From Rhipicephalus microplus (taxonomy: Eukaryota > Arthropoda > Arachnida > Ixodida > Ixodidae): DNA of 64,000 bases. This document shows, in pieces, positions 36,591 to 48,760 of the stretch. Numbering within the stretch: position 1 is the first letter of the stretch; each line of letters opens with the position of its first letter. Made by a program: the position numbers and the translations under genes. The stretch spans positions 285,726,776 through 285,790,775 of the forward strand of contig NC_134710.1 of assembly GCF_043290135.1 (NCBI RefSeq), given 5' to 3'. Below the pieces are notes generated by a model. That model had not been told where the DNA came from, ran no database searches, and worked only from the letters and a program-made list of their open reading frames with translations.

Positions 36591-39500
36591 TTGAGGGTAC
36601 TACAGTGGAGCTGCCGTCCTATATTCACAGCCTCAACCGACTTACACTACTTTTTCATTAATTTTACTCTTGATATTATAATTCTCCAAGAAACTTGGAT
36701 TACACCAAATAAAAATTTCCATCATGCAGGTTTTCGTTCTTTTCGATTAGATCACCCATCACGTGGTGGTGGTTTAATGATTCTTGTATCGAGTAAATTA
36801 TGCCATAGGGCAAAAATGTCATTCAGTATGTTTGACTCGGATTGTGAAATATTAGCATTAGACTTGTGTCTCCCCGGATACCACCCCTTTTCAATTATAA
36901 ACTGTTACTTCCCCTCCGGTGTGCAAAGAACGTGTTATTTTGACCGTGTTTTGGTAGCATGTAGAAATAAAAGTGTACTCACAGGAGATTTTAATTCACA
37001 TCATTTGTCTTGCGGTATAAGGACAGATTCTTGTGGTAGGCGACTGTGGGAATAGAATATTGATCACAACCTCTCGTGTCTGAATGACTGTCATGTAACA
37101 TTTGTCCGAGGTCAGACTTGCTCAGTATTGGATTTAACGTTTTGCTCCAATGCAGTCAAGGTTTTGTCATTGGCTGTTCTGAATTCGGCAACAAACAGCG
37201 ACCACCTTCTTGTAGTTTTTGATATTCCTTGTCCAACAATAACTTTAGATCAGCCAAAACGCACATACATCAACCGTAGTAAATTTCAAGCCTGACTCCA
37301 TTTTGCCATTTCCATACTTGGAAATGCCAGTACTAAGGAGATTGCATCTACGATTGGTTCAATGCTGGAGAGATCTAGAAAAAATTCCGAATTTTCTATT
37401 CTATCGAATAAACGATCCTTTTCGCGTTGATGGAACGATGAGTGTATGCGCGATTATAGAAGACGAAAAGCCGCTTGGAAAAAGCTTCTTCATAATCAAA
37501 GTCCAACAAACTGTAAGGACTATGAATTCCTTGCTGGCGTATTTAAGCGTACAGTGAACCGAGCGAAAGAAGAATACGACAGCAGACATCTTGATTATCT
37601 TTCTAAATAAAAAATAAGCGTGCTTTGTTCGCTTATCTTCGGACAAGAAAAGTACTGCCAGCACCTTTAACGTTGCAGTCGTGTGTCTTGACTCCGCAAG
37701 AAATGAACACCTCTCTACAAGACGTAGCGCAAAATTTAGAACGCCACTTCACTGCTAATCTTTCGGCTATTCGGTCCATGCTGGTAAACTTGCATGAATT
37801 TCCAAGAGGTTCTTTAGCTGAATTGAGTCAGACAGTATTATGCTTACCGAGGACATCTCCAGGACCAGATGGAATTACGAACTCTATGTTAAAATGTTTA
37901 CTCCAGGAATCGCCTAATCTTTTGCTAGAACTAGTGAATTGATTATTCGTTCGGGAACGCATGAATGCCTCCAGAATCGAAACTTGCCAAAATTATATTG
38001 TTGCTCAAAAATGAAAAGGAAGCATACATGTTGGATAAGATAAGGCCGATTGCACTGACATCGAACTTAGTGAAATTGGTTGAGAGAATCAACAATATAC
38101 GAATTAATGAACTTATTACCGTGAGGTCAATTCTAAGCCCCTGTCAAATTGGGTTCAGGGCTAGTTGTTCAATTTCTGATGCTCACGTTGATTTAGAAAG
38201 TCGGCTTTAATTAGCTCGGCTACATAAAAAATATGCAGCTTTAGGTACCTTAGACATCGCTAAAACATATGATACCAAGGAGCACTCTATTTTTATAGAT
38301 CGATGAGAATACCTTGATTTTCTATCATATATAGTAGCGTGGGTTCAAAATTTTCTTGCAGACAGGAAATTTTATTGTTTTAAAGATGAGTTTTCATCAT
38401 CTACTCATACCCAAACGTGGGGAGTACCGCAAGGCTCAGTGCTTTCCTGGTGCTACATATTTTACTAATGAGCACCATTCCACGTAAACAGGATATAACA
38501 ACTTATGTTCATGCAGACAATATCGCGTTTTTTGCAATGGCAGATAACATTCAGACCTTGTATGAACGGCTACAGACTTAAATTATTATATTGCAGAGCT
38601 GGCTCAATGACAACTGCTTTCTACTTAATCCGAGTAAATGTGCCCCTGTGCACATCTCTCTGTCTTACCATCATGAGGATATACCACAGGTGGAATCTAA
38701 TAAATACCTTAGAGTACCTTATCACACATCGCTTAACTGGCGACCTGATATCGAATATATCACTGGAAAAGGTGTGCGGACCATTGGCATATTATGTAGG
38801 CTAAGCAACTACCGCATAGGTACGAGAAGAAACACATTGAAAATGATATATCGCATGTATATTCGTCTCATTTAGGAATTTCGTTGTGTACTTTTCTCTG
38901 GAGTTCCAGCTTACAAGTTGCGGCCTCTATTTCTTCTAGAAAGAGAACATTTGCGCTTATGCCTTGGCCTTCCCAAACCACTTGCTAATAATGTGTTGTA
39001 TCTCGAATCGAAGGTCCCTCCACTTTCTTGTAGAATTCGCCTTCTGACTGTTCAGACATTCTTAAGAATTTATGAATCACCATTACGGCATTCAGGAACA
39101 GCCTTTATTTCCACCCTGGAATTATTTTTTGGTGCTAGATGGCCACGATTTCACACCCCACAAATCATATTTGTGCAAAATTTACTGGAGCCTCTAAACG
39201 TACGTATATGCGACATCATGCCGAGTCGGGATAATTCCTTTCCTGTGGAAATTGAATTTGATGTACGTATATGCGACATCATGCCGAGTCGGGATAATTC
39301 CTTTCCTGTGGAAATTGAATTTGATGACATTTTTTATATAATTCCAAATTACTTCCCCATAATAATTTGGTTGGTTTACTACAAGATCACCTGCGCAGTA
39401 TTACAACGAACGTTATTATTGCTACAGACGCATCGTAATATGACGAAAAGTCAGGCGTTGGTACTTTCAGCCCTATTTTAGATTGGGTTTATTCCCTTCG

Positions 39501-40248
39501 ACTACCCAATTTCATACCCGTTTTTGCAGCTGAAGTTCTGGCAGTTTAGCTCGCCTTACGCAAGTTAGATACAGCAATCACATAAGCTGTCATAATAACT
39601 GATTCCCTATCTCTCTGTGTGGCACTTTCTGTTGGTGCTGATAATCAAGTACCAAAGGCGTTCCGTGCACTAGTACCTGCGCATTTTAGAGAAGTACGAT
39701 TACTTTGGGTGCCTGGACATAAACGTTTATTTATAAATGAAATATCCGATTCCTTAGCCATTTATTATTGAATATAGCCATTTATTATATCCCTGGCGAA
39801 TATACTTTTGCCGCACTCGTAAACAAGAAGTACTATCACAAGGCTGCGCTGCTGGGTACCAAAATTAAATTTTTATAAACACAGGTCTGCTCAGGCACCT
39901 TCGCCAGTGTCCGCGTTCTGTGATGAACTGAAAACAATAGATCATTTCTTTTTGACCTGCAGGCGGTTTAACACATTACAAAAAACCCTTTCAAAAACAC
40001 CTTTACGTGGTATTGGTATGGACTTATCTGTGCCAGTCACTTTGCCTTTTAGAGCTTCCATTTCTGGTTTCTCTAATGCGACAGTATGTGCGGCCGTCCG
40101 GGATTATATTCATGGAATCAATAGGTTACTAATTAACCTGTTTCATTATCCAACATGTCCACAAAATTATTTACGTAAAACAATCAGATTATTGCTCTAT
40201 TCTAAGAATAAGATTCGTTTATGTAAATATTTGTATGCAGTACTTTAA
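36591..40248 (+). pseudogene. I-element ORF2 (endonuclease, reverse transcriptase, RNase H), broken
   Basis: Endonuclease 36600-37240: LQWSCR, the catalytic Glu in IILQETW, GGGLMILVSS, TGDFNSHH, and a final NSDH motif near 37195. RT 37780-38560: SPGPDGI (37855), KIRPIALTSN (38040), QIGFRASCSISDAHV (38140), motif A GTLDIAKTYD (about 38245, Asp kept), motif B GVPQGSVLS (about 38420), motif C HADNIAFF (about 38510), where the usual YADD has become HADN. RNase H-like sequence runs 39420-39775 (ATDAS-like start, ITDSLSLCVALS, WVPGHK) and a C-terminal C...H...C cluster 39905-39965. Stops and frameshifts occur throughout, and a perfect 63-bp tandem duplication lies at 39200-39325. Confidence 0.88.
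39200..39325 (+). repeat. Perfect 63-bp in-frame tandem duplication
   Basis: Two identical 63-bp copies (39200-39262 and 39263-39325) each encode VRICDIMPSRDNSFPVEIEFD, stated here as 20 residues plus a final Asp: VRICDIMPSRDNSFPVEIEF then D. In frame (21 codons) and without a single difference, so much younger than the surrounding decay. Confidence 0.97.
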
Positions 40249-40396
40249 GCTACACACTTTCCTAGCTTATCGGTAATCTTTCTGTTATACCTCCATTATT
40301 CCGTATATGAACAGCAATTTTTAAAACCACTCGATTCTTGGCCAATCTCCCATAGTGGGTATGCGCCATAATAAATAGGTGAACAACAACAACAAC

Positions 40397-41100
40397 GACT
40401 ATTTGCTACGTTCATAGCTTGCTCGTGGCCACTTCACCATCTCCAGATATAATAAATTTGATATCACGTGACGTGAATAGTCGACGAAGGAAAATGACAC
40501 GTCAAAACACGATAACAAAGACACGGGGGTCATGTACAACATGACCCCCGTGTCTGTACAGGTCATGTACAGACACGAGGTCATGTACAGACAACATGAC
40601 CCCCGTGTCCGGGTCATGTACAACATGACCACATGCTACACTCATGTTGCGCTTGCAGTCGTTTCGCTACAGCTTCACATATACCAAATTTGGTATTACG
40701 TGACGTAAATACACGATGAAGGTAAATTATGTTACAAAATATGATAATCGTGATATACATGTCATGTAGAACATGACTACATGCTATGCTCATAGCTTGC
40801 ACGTGGCCGTTTCACTACCTCTAGATATACCAAATTTTATAGCTCGTGGTGTGAATAGACGACAAAGATTAATGACACGTCAAAACTTGATAATTATGAT
40901 CGGCATGCGTCTCAGGTAAAACATGAATACTACGCTCATAGCGTGCTCATGGCCGTTTCGCTAGCTTCACCCACATCAAATTTGGTATTACGGGACGTGA
41001 ATGCATGATAGACACAAATGCAAGACACAAACTTGATAAATATGACATGGAAGTGATGTATGGCATTATTTACGTCTGCCTCGAAACGTTGTGCTGATTT
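40397..41100 (+). repeat. Satellite array, right part
   Basis: Continues the 33142 array after the I element (about four monomers). A local tandem of GACACGGGGGTCATGTACAA-like words (40518-40630) forms imperfect palindromes. The shared satellite tail and hairpin follow at 41090-41180. Confidence 0.85.
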
Positions 41101-42362
41101 TAAAGTGACATTTCTTTTCTTCGTGCTTCACATATTATCGACTCCCACTATACGTGGGATCTGCCCATTTTTATTTTTAACACCTAATGATCAGAAAAGC
41201 ATGAATTCTTCTACCTGCATAAGAAAATAATTCACTCATTTTCACAAAATGAAACCTGATGACGGGGCGAAGTAGTGTACATAGAGCCATGATTCATGGC
41301 TTTCTACTGTGTTCTGGTTAAGAGCTTCTTATTTTGTTGTGCTGGGTGTTGGAATGTAAGTGTTTTGGTGGTGTTAGGGCCTCTTAGATTGTTTTTGTTT
41401 TGGTTAACAACCTTTGGGTAACTTATCCCTAATGACATATATGTCATTTTTTGCGCATGCACTAGCGCTATATAATTTAGAATAAAGCAGGCGGACGGCT
41501 GTTCTGAGGTCCTAAGGTACACTGCCCCGAAAATACTTCCATGTCCTTTTCGTGCGCTCTATTTCCACAATGGAAGGACGAAAAGAAAGGGGCTGGGATC
41601 TTAAAAAAGGCTTCTGACTCCGGTATTCACAAACGCTCCTCGACTCGACTTACATCCTTCACTTGACAGAGTCCAGCACTGCGCCACCGCTCGGCTGAAA
41701 ATGACGCTGCGCTACTCAAGAATCGCAGCAGATTACTGCTGATATGCAGTGACTTGCCGTGCCTAGAGACGGCGCTCCCATCGGCTTTCCCAAGATAAGT
41801 AAAGCGTTGAGGGAAGGGACGTTCTAGAATACGGGGGTCAGATTGATGCTCTGAAGCTTTCAAACCTTTGATTTGCTTCACTTTCTAAGTATAGTGCAGC
41901 CGAATAGAAAATTGTATAATCAACACCCCTGTCTTTGCCACATACTACTTGCTCACTCTATCAAAAACTAGACGGCATCAAAGTGCACTTTTGTAACTAG
42001 AAATGTGTCTGAAATGCCGAAATGCAAATATACTTCATTTTATTTATTATTTTTTCTGGGAATAAGGAATCTGTTGTCACCGCCCTCCAATCCACCAGAA
42101 CGATCACCTTCCGTTGCGTTTCTTTGTTGGTCTGAAAAAAAATAAAGCCCGCGCTTCGACAGATTATGCCTCATTATCGTCCCGCACTCGCTCATGTCGG
42201 CTGCTTTTTGTGAAAGATTTTTTTCTTTCTGTTCTTGTTTTATGTGGGACGCACTTTAGAGGGGGGGGGTGGCAGGTTCTCGTATGCTGTTGTATTCGGT
42301 CGTCGTTGCTTTATATGCCACATAATGATCACGCGACCTCGAAACCAATCCTGTGTACACAA
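41101..42362. repeat. Block P, paralogous to 24116-25134
   Basis: Same order of shared words as the other old units; a 200 bp insertion-like difference near 41620-41840 is not shared. No gene. Confidence 0.6.
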
Positions 42363-42812
42363 GAGGTCACAAGATAGTATCAATCCGGCCATCACATCTA
42401 TTGAAAACGCTGTGAGGCCCCACAAAAGTGGTGGAGCGAGTCCTCAATCGCCTTTGCAATAAAACTTCATTGTGTCCGGCAATCCTAAAACACTTCAACC
42501 CCGCTTTCACGGGGAAGTGCCCGCACTGTGAGGAAAATTACAAAGATCCCACATGGTTGAGTTATGCCAAAAAACTCCAAGTCTCACCGCTATATCCAGA
42601 CATTCTCGGGAAGACTGGGAGGCAGCTCTGCTCGGCTGTTTTGACCTTACAGCCCCACGGGTCTTGGTTGAGCGTGGCAGGGCCACGGCAGACGCTATTG
42701 GAATAGCGCAAGGGGGAGCTCACCTATTGTTTGAACGGGGTGGCCCCTTAAGGACCACTCCCCACCCTCCCTTTACATAACTTCCATATATAAATGTTTT
42801 TCGCCACCCGTG
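42363..42812 (+). mobile_element. 5'-truncated LINE tail, type 1, frameshifted
   Basis: Frame one carries ERVLNRLCNKTSLCPAILKH and CPHCEENYKD; an inserted base near 42545 moves the rest (HMVELCQ-like to LVERGRATADAIG) into the frame 42553-42780. ATAAATG 3' end as in 25135. Confidence 0.75.
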
Positions 42813-44122
42813 TAAACGAGAAGTATCTTTCATCTTGTTCTCCGACAGCCAAGATGACGATAAGTGACCGTACGCTCGCGCCATGATTGAGATCTTCGAC
42901 CACTTTGATGATGTTCACTTAACACCATCACAAAAAAAGCTTCTGCACATGGCGCAACGCAGGCAAAACCTTGTATAAAATTGAAAAAAAAGTAAGCAAG
43001 TGGTAAATAGGAAGAAAAGAAAAGGCGAAAAAGGAAGAAAAACAGAAAGAACAAGAAAAAATGTTAAAACAAAAAACAAAAATAGAAATAAACACAGGAA
43101 AAAGGCACAAAATTAGTCCGCTATTCTTCCACTATTCCTCATATTTAAATTACAATCACTTGTAGAAGAATCTCATATACATTTATCACTGTATATTAGT
43201 TCTCATAAATATTGCGCAAGCGCCAAAATACCAGCCTGAATAAAACGCCTCCATATATTGTAAAGTTCTACATTATATCTGAAACAGCACGGAAGCGAAG
43301 TCTTAGGTTCAGTCGCCCCCACTAACTGGAGAAAATTGTGGATGGTGGTAGCGAACAGCGCATTTTTGCTAAGGTGTGACAGGTATTACAAAAGTAAAAA
43401 AGCAAAACTGAAGGAACCAAAAAACGTAAGGGCTACACATCTCCAGTTGGCGTAGTATTCTTTTGAGCCATATAGAGCACGCCATTTCAAATTTTTCGAT
43501 CTGAAAATCTCAATAGGTAACAGAAAATACTCAACTCTTTTATATAGTAAGAAACAGAAATCCCCAATACCAAATTGTAGCACTTCGTCAGAAACATTGA
43601 ATTTTTTGGTTTCATAGGTTCCAAGGTAACTGCAACATTTCATTTTTGCAGAGCTTTTCTTTAAAGTGCGCGAAGTTGTAGGAGCACCAAGTGACATCCA
43701 CATAAGCTAGGTGGTCTTAGTGCCCTGAATGGTAAGCCAAATAAATTATCAAAGCAAAGCCTTTGAAGGCTTTACTTTGCTCTAATTTTGAGGCGCAGCG
43801 TAGCTTGATGGAAATATTGTCTGGTCAACATTCTTGTCTTTGCTTAAACCTTTTTGCCCACTGTATGAAAAACTGCACGTGAAGTTTACTTCTGTAACGA
43901 GCAATGTGTTTAAAATGCGTAACGTAATTGTTAAATTTCATTAATTGATTTTTCGGCGAATGAATAATCTGTTGTCACTGTCCCCCATCACACCAGCACC
44001 ATTTCCCTTCATTCTTTTTTTCTTTCATTAGGCCGGGCTGTCGTATTTTGTAGTAATCAGTTGTCGTTACCTTACATGGCGCATAATTAGCACGCGACTT
44101 CGAAAGTCCTGCTAACACAAGG
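42813..44122. repeat. A-rich block and 43110-43750 block (inverted partner of 27715-28362)
   Basis: 42960-43110 is purine-rich, shared with other units. 43110-43750 is the reverse complement of 27715-28362 and has a minus-strand open frame of 105 codons (43386-43703) of unknown origin, probably not coding. 43750-44122 is a second P-like segment leading to the type 2 tail. Confidence 0.7.
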
Positions 44123-44581
44123 GATCACAAGATATCACCAATCCAGCCATCACATCTATTAAAAACGCTGTGAGGGCCTACCACAGGTGGAGGAGCGAGT
44201 CCTCTGTCGCCTTTGCACCAGAACTTAATTGTGCCCGGCAATCCTAAGACACTTCCACCCCGCTTTCACGAGAAAGTGCCCGCATTGTAAAGAAAATTAT
44301 TGTGGTAGATTCTACGTGGTTTGGTTACGCCAAAAAAAAAAAAACCCCAAATTTTTCCGCTATACCAAACCCTTTCCGTGAGGACTGGGAGGCTGCCCTG
44401 CTCGGCTGCTCATACCTGACAGCCCAACGGGTCTTGGTTGAGCGTGCCAATGTGCGGCCGACGCCATTGGGATACCGTAAAGGAGAGCCCACCTAGTGTT
44501 TGTACAGTGCGGCCTCGTAAGGACCGGTCCCCAACCTCCCTGTACATAACTGCCATAAATAAATGTTTATCACCACCCGTG
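44123..44581 (+). mobile_element. 5'-truncated LINE tail, type 2
   Basis: Carries NPFREDWEAALLGCSYLTAQ and VLVERANVRPTPLG in the frame 44302-44496. The Cys/His cluster lies in another frame because an A-run near 44332 is expanded. Confidence 0.72.
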
Positions 44582-45200
44582 CCAACGCGAAATATTTTTC
44601 ATCGCCTTCTTCGAGTGCCTTGATGGTGATAAGTTACCGCGTGCCCGCGCCTTGAATGAGATCATCGACCACCTTGATGATGTTCACTTAACGCCCTCAA
44701 GCAAAAAATAAAGCTACTGCACATGGCGCAACGCACACAAAACCACTTATAGAAATCATAAAAGAAAGCAATTACTGAAAAGGAAGAGAAGGAAAGGGGA
44801 AATTGGGAAAGGGGATAAGGAACTGTCTGGTAATGACATGAATCTTATCGCATTGTTTCATCAATTTATTTTTGATCGAGAACAGTTGATGGCAGAAAGA
44901 ATTAGGCTAATCAAACTCTTTTAGTATTGTCGGAAGTGGTTAATAAATTAGAGAACCAACATTAGATAACGATAACGCCGTTCGTCGAGAGCAAGCTACA
45001 GCTCAACATCATATTGATTACTCAAATTTTTAAATATTCCCGGGCACTTGTTGTAGACGCTTGCCAGTGCGGGTTCCTGTGGATAACGGAACATCTGTTT
45101 TCAGAGCTATGTCGAGACGCCGTGATTTAAAGCAGTATGTTAGGTTCGTCAGTATGAATTCGTGCGTGTACTTTCCTGCCGATATACATGGGGTATTTAA
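44582..45200. repeat. Block Q, left part of the diverged unit
   Basis: Aligns with 50531-51150 but with scattered substitutions (roughly one in 25-40 in stretches compared by eye); divergence drops sharply after about 45200. Confidence 0.65.
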
Positions 45201-45986
45201 TTATGATTGGTATGCCATTTCGAGAGCAAAACCAAAAACAAACCATTTCTGCTCACTCATAGTGAAAGTCTGGCACCGCCATCTCTCACACAGTTGCAGA
45301 AGCCTTTACTCTTCTAGAGCGGTATACTTTGAGTAGAGGGCGGCAGTATAGCTTTGGGTAGTTCGATATAAAATTTTGGTTACACGACCCGAATATTGAT
45401 TTCATTTTCTTGTAATTAATTCAAAGCCTAAAATGCATAATGTGCACCTATGAATGTTCTATAAAACAGCTCACTGGGGTTTTTACTCGAGGTAAGACAG
45501 TCATTACGTTTGGAGTGTACGAGGTTAAAACAAACTCTCTGCTGAAACGCAACAATATCACAATCTTAATATTATTCGCAAATATGTGTGTCAATCATGA
45601 AGATAATTTGCGTTATTAGTATTTATATTGAATTTGCTTTACCACAAGACTTTCTACTGATATCGTATTGAGCACATTCTCCTGAATTGGGCATCGCCCT
45701 TACCCTCCCTCACACTGACATTAATTGCTTCTCCATGCTTCTGCAAAATTCACCCAATGTGGTCTCTGAGTGGATGGGACAACTTTTTGCAAGATTGCAA
45801 TTAATCAGCAGCAGAAAAAATTTAATGATATAGAAAACGTGCGCACTTTTCTACACAACAATCTGAAAGCAGTTTTTCGACTTCTGTTAAAGCAAATTGA
45901 TGCACTTGAACTTTAATCGCTAACAAGATCCTTACGTAATATTATTCTCTCCTGAGTGTGCTCATGGAATACCCATATATACTAGA

Positions 45987-46315
45987 GGGATATTCAGGGT
46001 GAACAGTGGCAGTGCCCCTGAGAGGCTGGCGGTCGTTTCGATAAGAGGATCTATCTTTGTGAAAGGATCTTGTCATCCTTCGCGTGTTAGTTTTAAGGGG
46101 CTAAGCAGTGATGTCATCTTCTGGTGGCACTTGTTCCTGTTAGTTAACTTATATAGCAACGGGGACACGCGCCACCACCAATAGATGACCTCCCTACTAA
46201 AATCTTAAAACTAACACGCCAAGGATTACAAGCCACCGTCGAAAAAGATAGGTCCCCCTAACAAATCGTCGGCCAGCCTGTCTGAGGCACTCTCGCTGTT
46301 CACCTTGATCATCCC
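45987..46315. mobile_element. Foldback (long inverted-repeat) element, complete copy
   Basis: Left arm (GGGATATTCAGGGTGAACAG ... GTGTTAGTTTTAAG) and right arm (CTTAAAACTAACACGCCAAG ... CTGTTCACCTTGATCATCCC) are imperfect inverted repeats about 150 bp long around a short loop near 46145. The related fragments at 18516 (left arm) and 30626 (right arm) match each other better, so the arms have diverged from a near-perfect palindrome. No transposase. Target duplication not found. Confidence 0.8.
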
Positions 46316-46381
46316 ACTTCGCGTTTCTATCTGTGGGCTCTTATCTTGATTTTTCCTTATTACTAGATCATTCCTGGTACC

Positions 46382-46383
<2 letters not shown>

Positions 46384-46452
<69 letters not shown>

Positions 46453-46463
46453 GTGTGTGTGTG
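46384..46463. repeat. (TG)n microsatellite
   Basis: About 80 bp of TG with one CG-containing interruption (GTGTGTGCGTGTG). Confidence 0.97.
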
Positions 46464-46577
46464 TTTTCACGCAAAATCGCCAACTGTACTTAAGTACAAT
46501 AAATGAATTGGTGAGTAACAGTTGCACAATATGAGTTTTAAATCTGCATCATATATTAGTAACAATGTATTATTGTT

Positions 46578-46738
<161 letters not shown>

Positions 46739-47076
46739 GGAAGATGCGACTACGTCTTTTGTGCGTCTGTGTTTCTGAACACACATGCATACAGGACGCG
46801 GACGAATCTATACGTGCTCTGTGCAGACGTTCCCGAGAATAACTTCCAGAGGTGAAAGTTGAAATGTAGCGTTGTACTATGGCGTTGCTCTTGATTCATG
46901 AGAAACTTTAGGGACGCTCAGCTTCGTTATTTAGTTTCGTTTTCTAAAAATGTAGCAGCGGGAGGGGCTCAAACGCAAAATCGGTAAAGCTGCCACCGAG
47001 AAGCGGAAAGAGAATCCGTTCAAATGTCACGTGGTTTGCTCGTCGTCCGCTTATTCAACTTCTAATGCATGTAGAA

Positions 47077-47190
47077 ACCATCGTGGGGCGCCACTAAACA
47101 CAACACACAGGAAGAAATAGACGAGGTCATGTGCCTGTCTTCGTCTGCTTATTCCTCTCTGTTGTGTTTAGTTTCACCCTCACGATGGGT
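47077..47190. other. Long imperfect hairpin, copy 3
   Basis: Inverted repeat as at 22568; outer pairs ACCATCGTG/CACGATGGGT and the core ACTAAACACAACA/TGTTGTGTTTAGT are intact. Confidence 0.75.
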
Positions 47191-47764
47191 TCGATGTCAA
47201 AGCCCCAACTCGCCCGACTGTCAACTCTTTTGAAGTTAATCTTCCTGCATGTCGTCGCACTTACCGTAAACATCAGCATAACAGCAAAAACGTGCTGGTG
47301 GTTGTAACAACCATGGTACCCAAAACAATGATGACGATCATAATGATCGTTCTAGCTTTGACAAATGTCGTAAGCATATACCCGATCCACCGAATGTGAG
47401 ATTGCGCTCGTCTCTTTTTGTTGCAGTGTTTGTCGAAGGGACATTTTAGCCCTTATTTTCTCCATGGAAACAAATATAATAGGAAACATCAGTTACCCTA
47501 TTTAAGAGTCTTCATTTACCACATACTTATAGCTTTTTTTTGAAAGTCAACGTTAACTAACTTTGCAAGAGTCGCCTCTTCCAAAACTCTCCGAAGAGGG
47601 TGCAATGATCCTTACCAGAGAGTTAGCGTGCACCTTTAAAATTATGTGTGTGAGCTGCGAGTCACCACTTCTAAAAATAGTAGCAGGTAACCTTTTTTTT
47701 GTGAAGTGCTGACACGGCAACATAGTCGTGATTGCTAAGTCGGCAAGAACATTGCGGGAGGCGT

Positions 47765-47838
47765 GGCCTGCTAGCTCAGTCGGTTAGAGCGTCGTGCTAA
47801 TAACGCGAAGGTCGTAGGTTCGATCCCTGCGCAGGCCA
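47765..47838 (+). tRNA. tRNA-Ile (AAT), copy 3
   Basis: Identical in sequence to copy 1 at 23251 (all stems paired, anticodon AAT, A and B boxes intact), with a T8 run two bases downstream. Confidence 0.96.
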
Positions 47839-47876
47839 GTTTTTTTTCTTTTCATTTACTGTTGCACTAACCCATG

Positions 47877-48107
47877 GTAGATAGATATATAGAATTTACC
47901 GTCCCGAAACCACCGCATAATAACGAGAGACGCCGTAGTGGAGGGCTCCGATACTTTATACTACCTGGGGTTATTTAAAGTGTAACCAAACTTCAGTACA
48001 CGGGCCAACAGCATTTTTGCCTTCAATGAACACGTGGCCGCCGAAGCCGGGATTGGATCCCTCGATCTGCGGGTCAGCAGCCAAGTACCTTAGCCTCCAT
48101 GGCGGGT
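47877..48107 (-). mobile_element. tRNA-derived SINE (Ruka-like), inverted
   Basis: Downstream of the tRNA as in the other units; the B-box complement reads GGGATTGGATCC here and GGGATTCGATCCC in the two later units. Confidence 0.88.
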
Positions 48108-48282
48108 GTCATGTAAAAACTTCACTACATGCCACTCTCATGAAGTGCTCGAGGTCGTATTGCTAGCGTCACATATACGAAATTGGGTACTACGTGACGT
48201 GAATGGACCACGAGGGTAAGTGACCAATTTAAACATGATAATCATGACGTGCGTGCCATGTAAAACATGACTACATTCTATG
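48108..48282 (+). repeat. Single satellite monomer
   Basis: About one monomer of the ~145-bp satellite, cut at CTATG and joined directly to the LINE-tail block (CAACCTCGAAACC). The same junction occurs at 54191 and 61225, so it predates the tandem array. Confidence 0.85.
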
Positions 48283-48312
48283 CAACCTCGAAACCAATCC
48301 TGTGTACACAAG

Positions 48313-48760
48313 AGAGCACAAGATAGTACCGATCCTGCCATCACATCTATTGAAAACGCTGTGAGGGCCTCACAAAGGTGTGGGATCGAGTCCTCCATCG
48401 CGTTTGCAATAAAACTTCATTCTGTCTGGTAATCATAAAGCGCTCCAATCCTGCTTTCACGGGGAAGTGCCCGCACTGTGAAGAAAATTACAAAGATTCC
48501 ACATGGTTGAGTTATGCTAAAAAACTCGAAACCTCACCGCTATTACCAAACATTCCCGGGAAGACTGGGAGGCAGCTCTGCTCGGCTGCTCTGACCTGAC
48601 AGCCCCACGGGTCTTGGTTTAGCGTGGCAGGGCCGTGGCAGACGCTATTGGATTAGCGCCAGGGGGAGCTCACGTAGTGTTTTAACGGGGTGGCCCCTTA
48701 AGGACCGCTCCCCACCCTCCATTTACATAACTTCCATAAATAAATGTTATTTACCACGCG
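48313..48760 (+). mobile_element. LINE tail, type 1, frameshifted
   Basis: As at 42363; CPHCEENYKD is open in 48378-48599, then shifts frame; the VLVERGR-equivalent reads as a stop (TTGGTTTAGCG). Confidence 0.72.

Larger units (their letters stand above)
33886..40396 (+). mobile_element. I-clade non-LTR retrotransposon, near full length, inserted in satellite
   Basis: Lies between two parts of one satellite array. ORF1 (gag-like, two zinc knuckles), ORF2 with APE endonuclease, RT and an RNase H-like domain, and a 3' tail of (AAC)n at 40384-40396 followed by GACT, which also ends the left flank (ACATGACT). RNase H after RT and a short trinucleotide tail are hallmarks of the I clade. Excluding the 1.2 kb solo LTR inside ORF1 the element is about 5.3 kb. 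Frameshifts, stops and altered RT catalytic residues make it inactive. Confidence 0.88.

Noticed and set aside
46226..46483. Minus-strand frame resembling the plus-strand frame at 45999-46184
   Set aside because: The similarity arises because both translate the two arms of the foldback element; no independent evidence of a protein.
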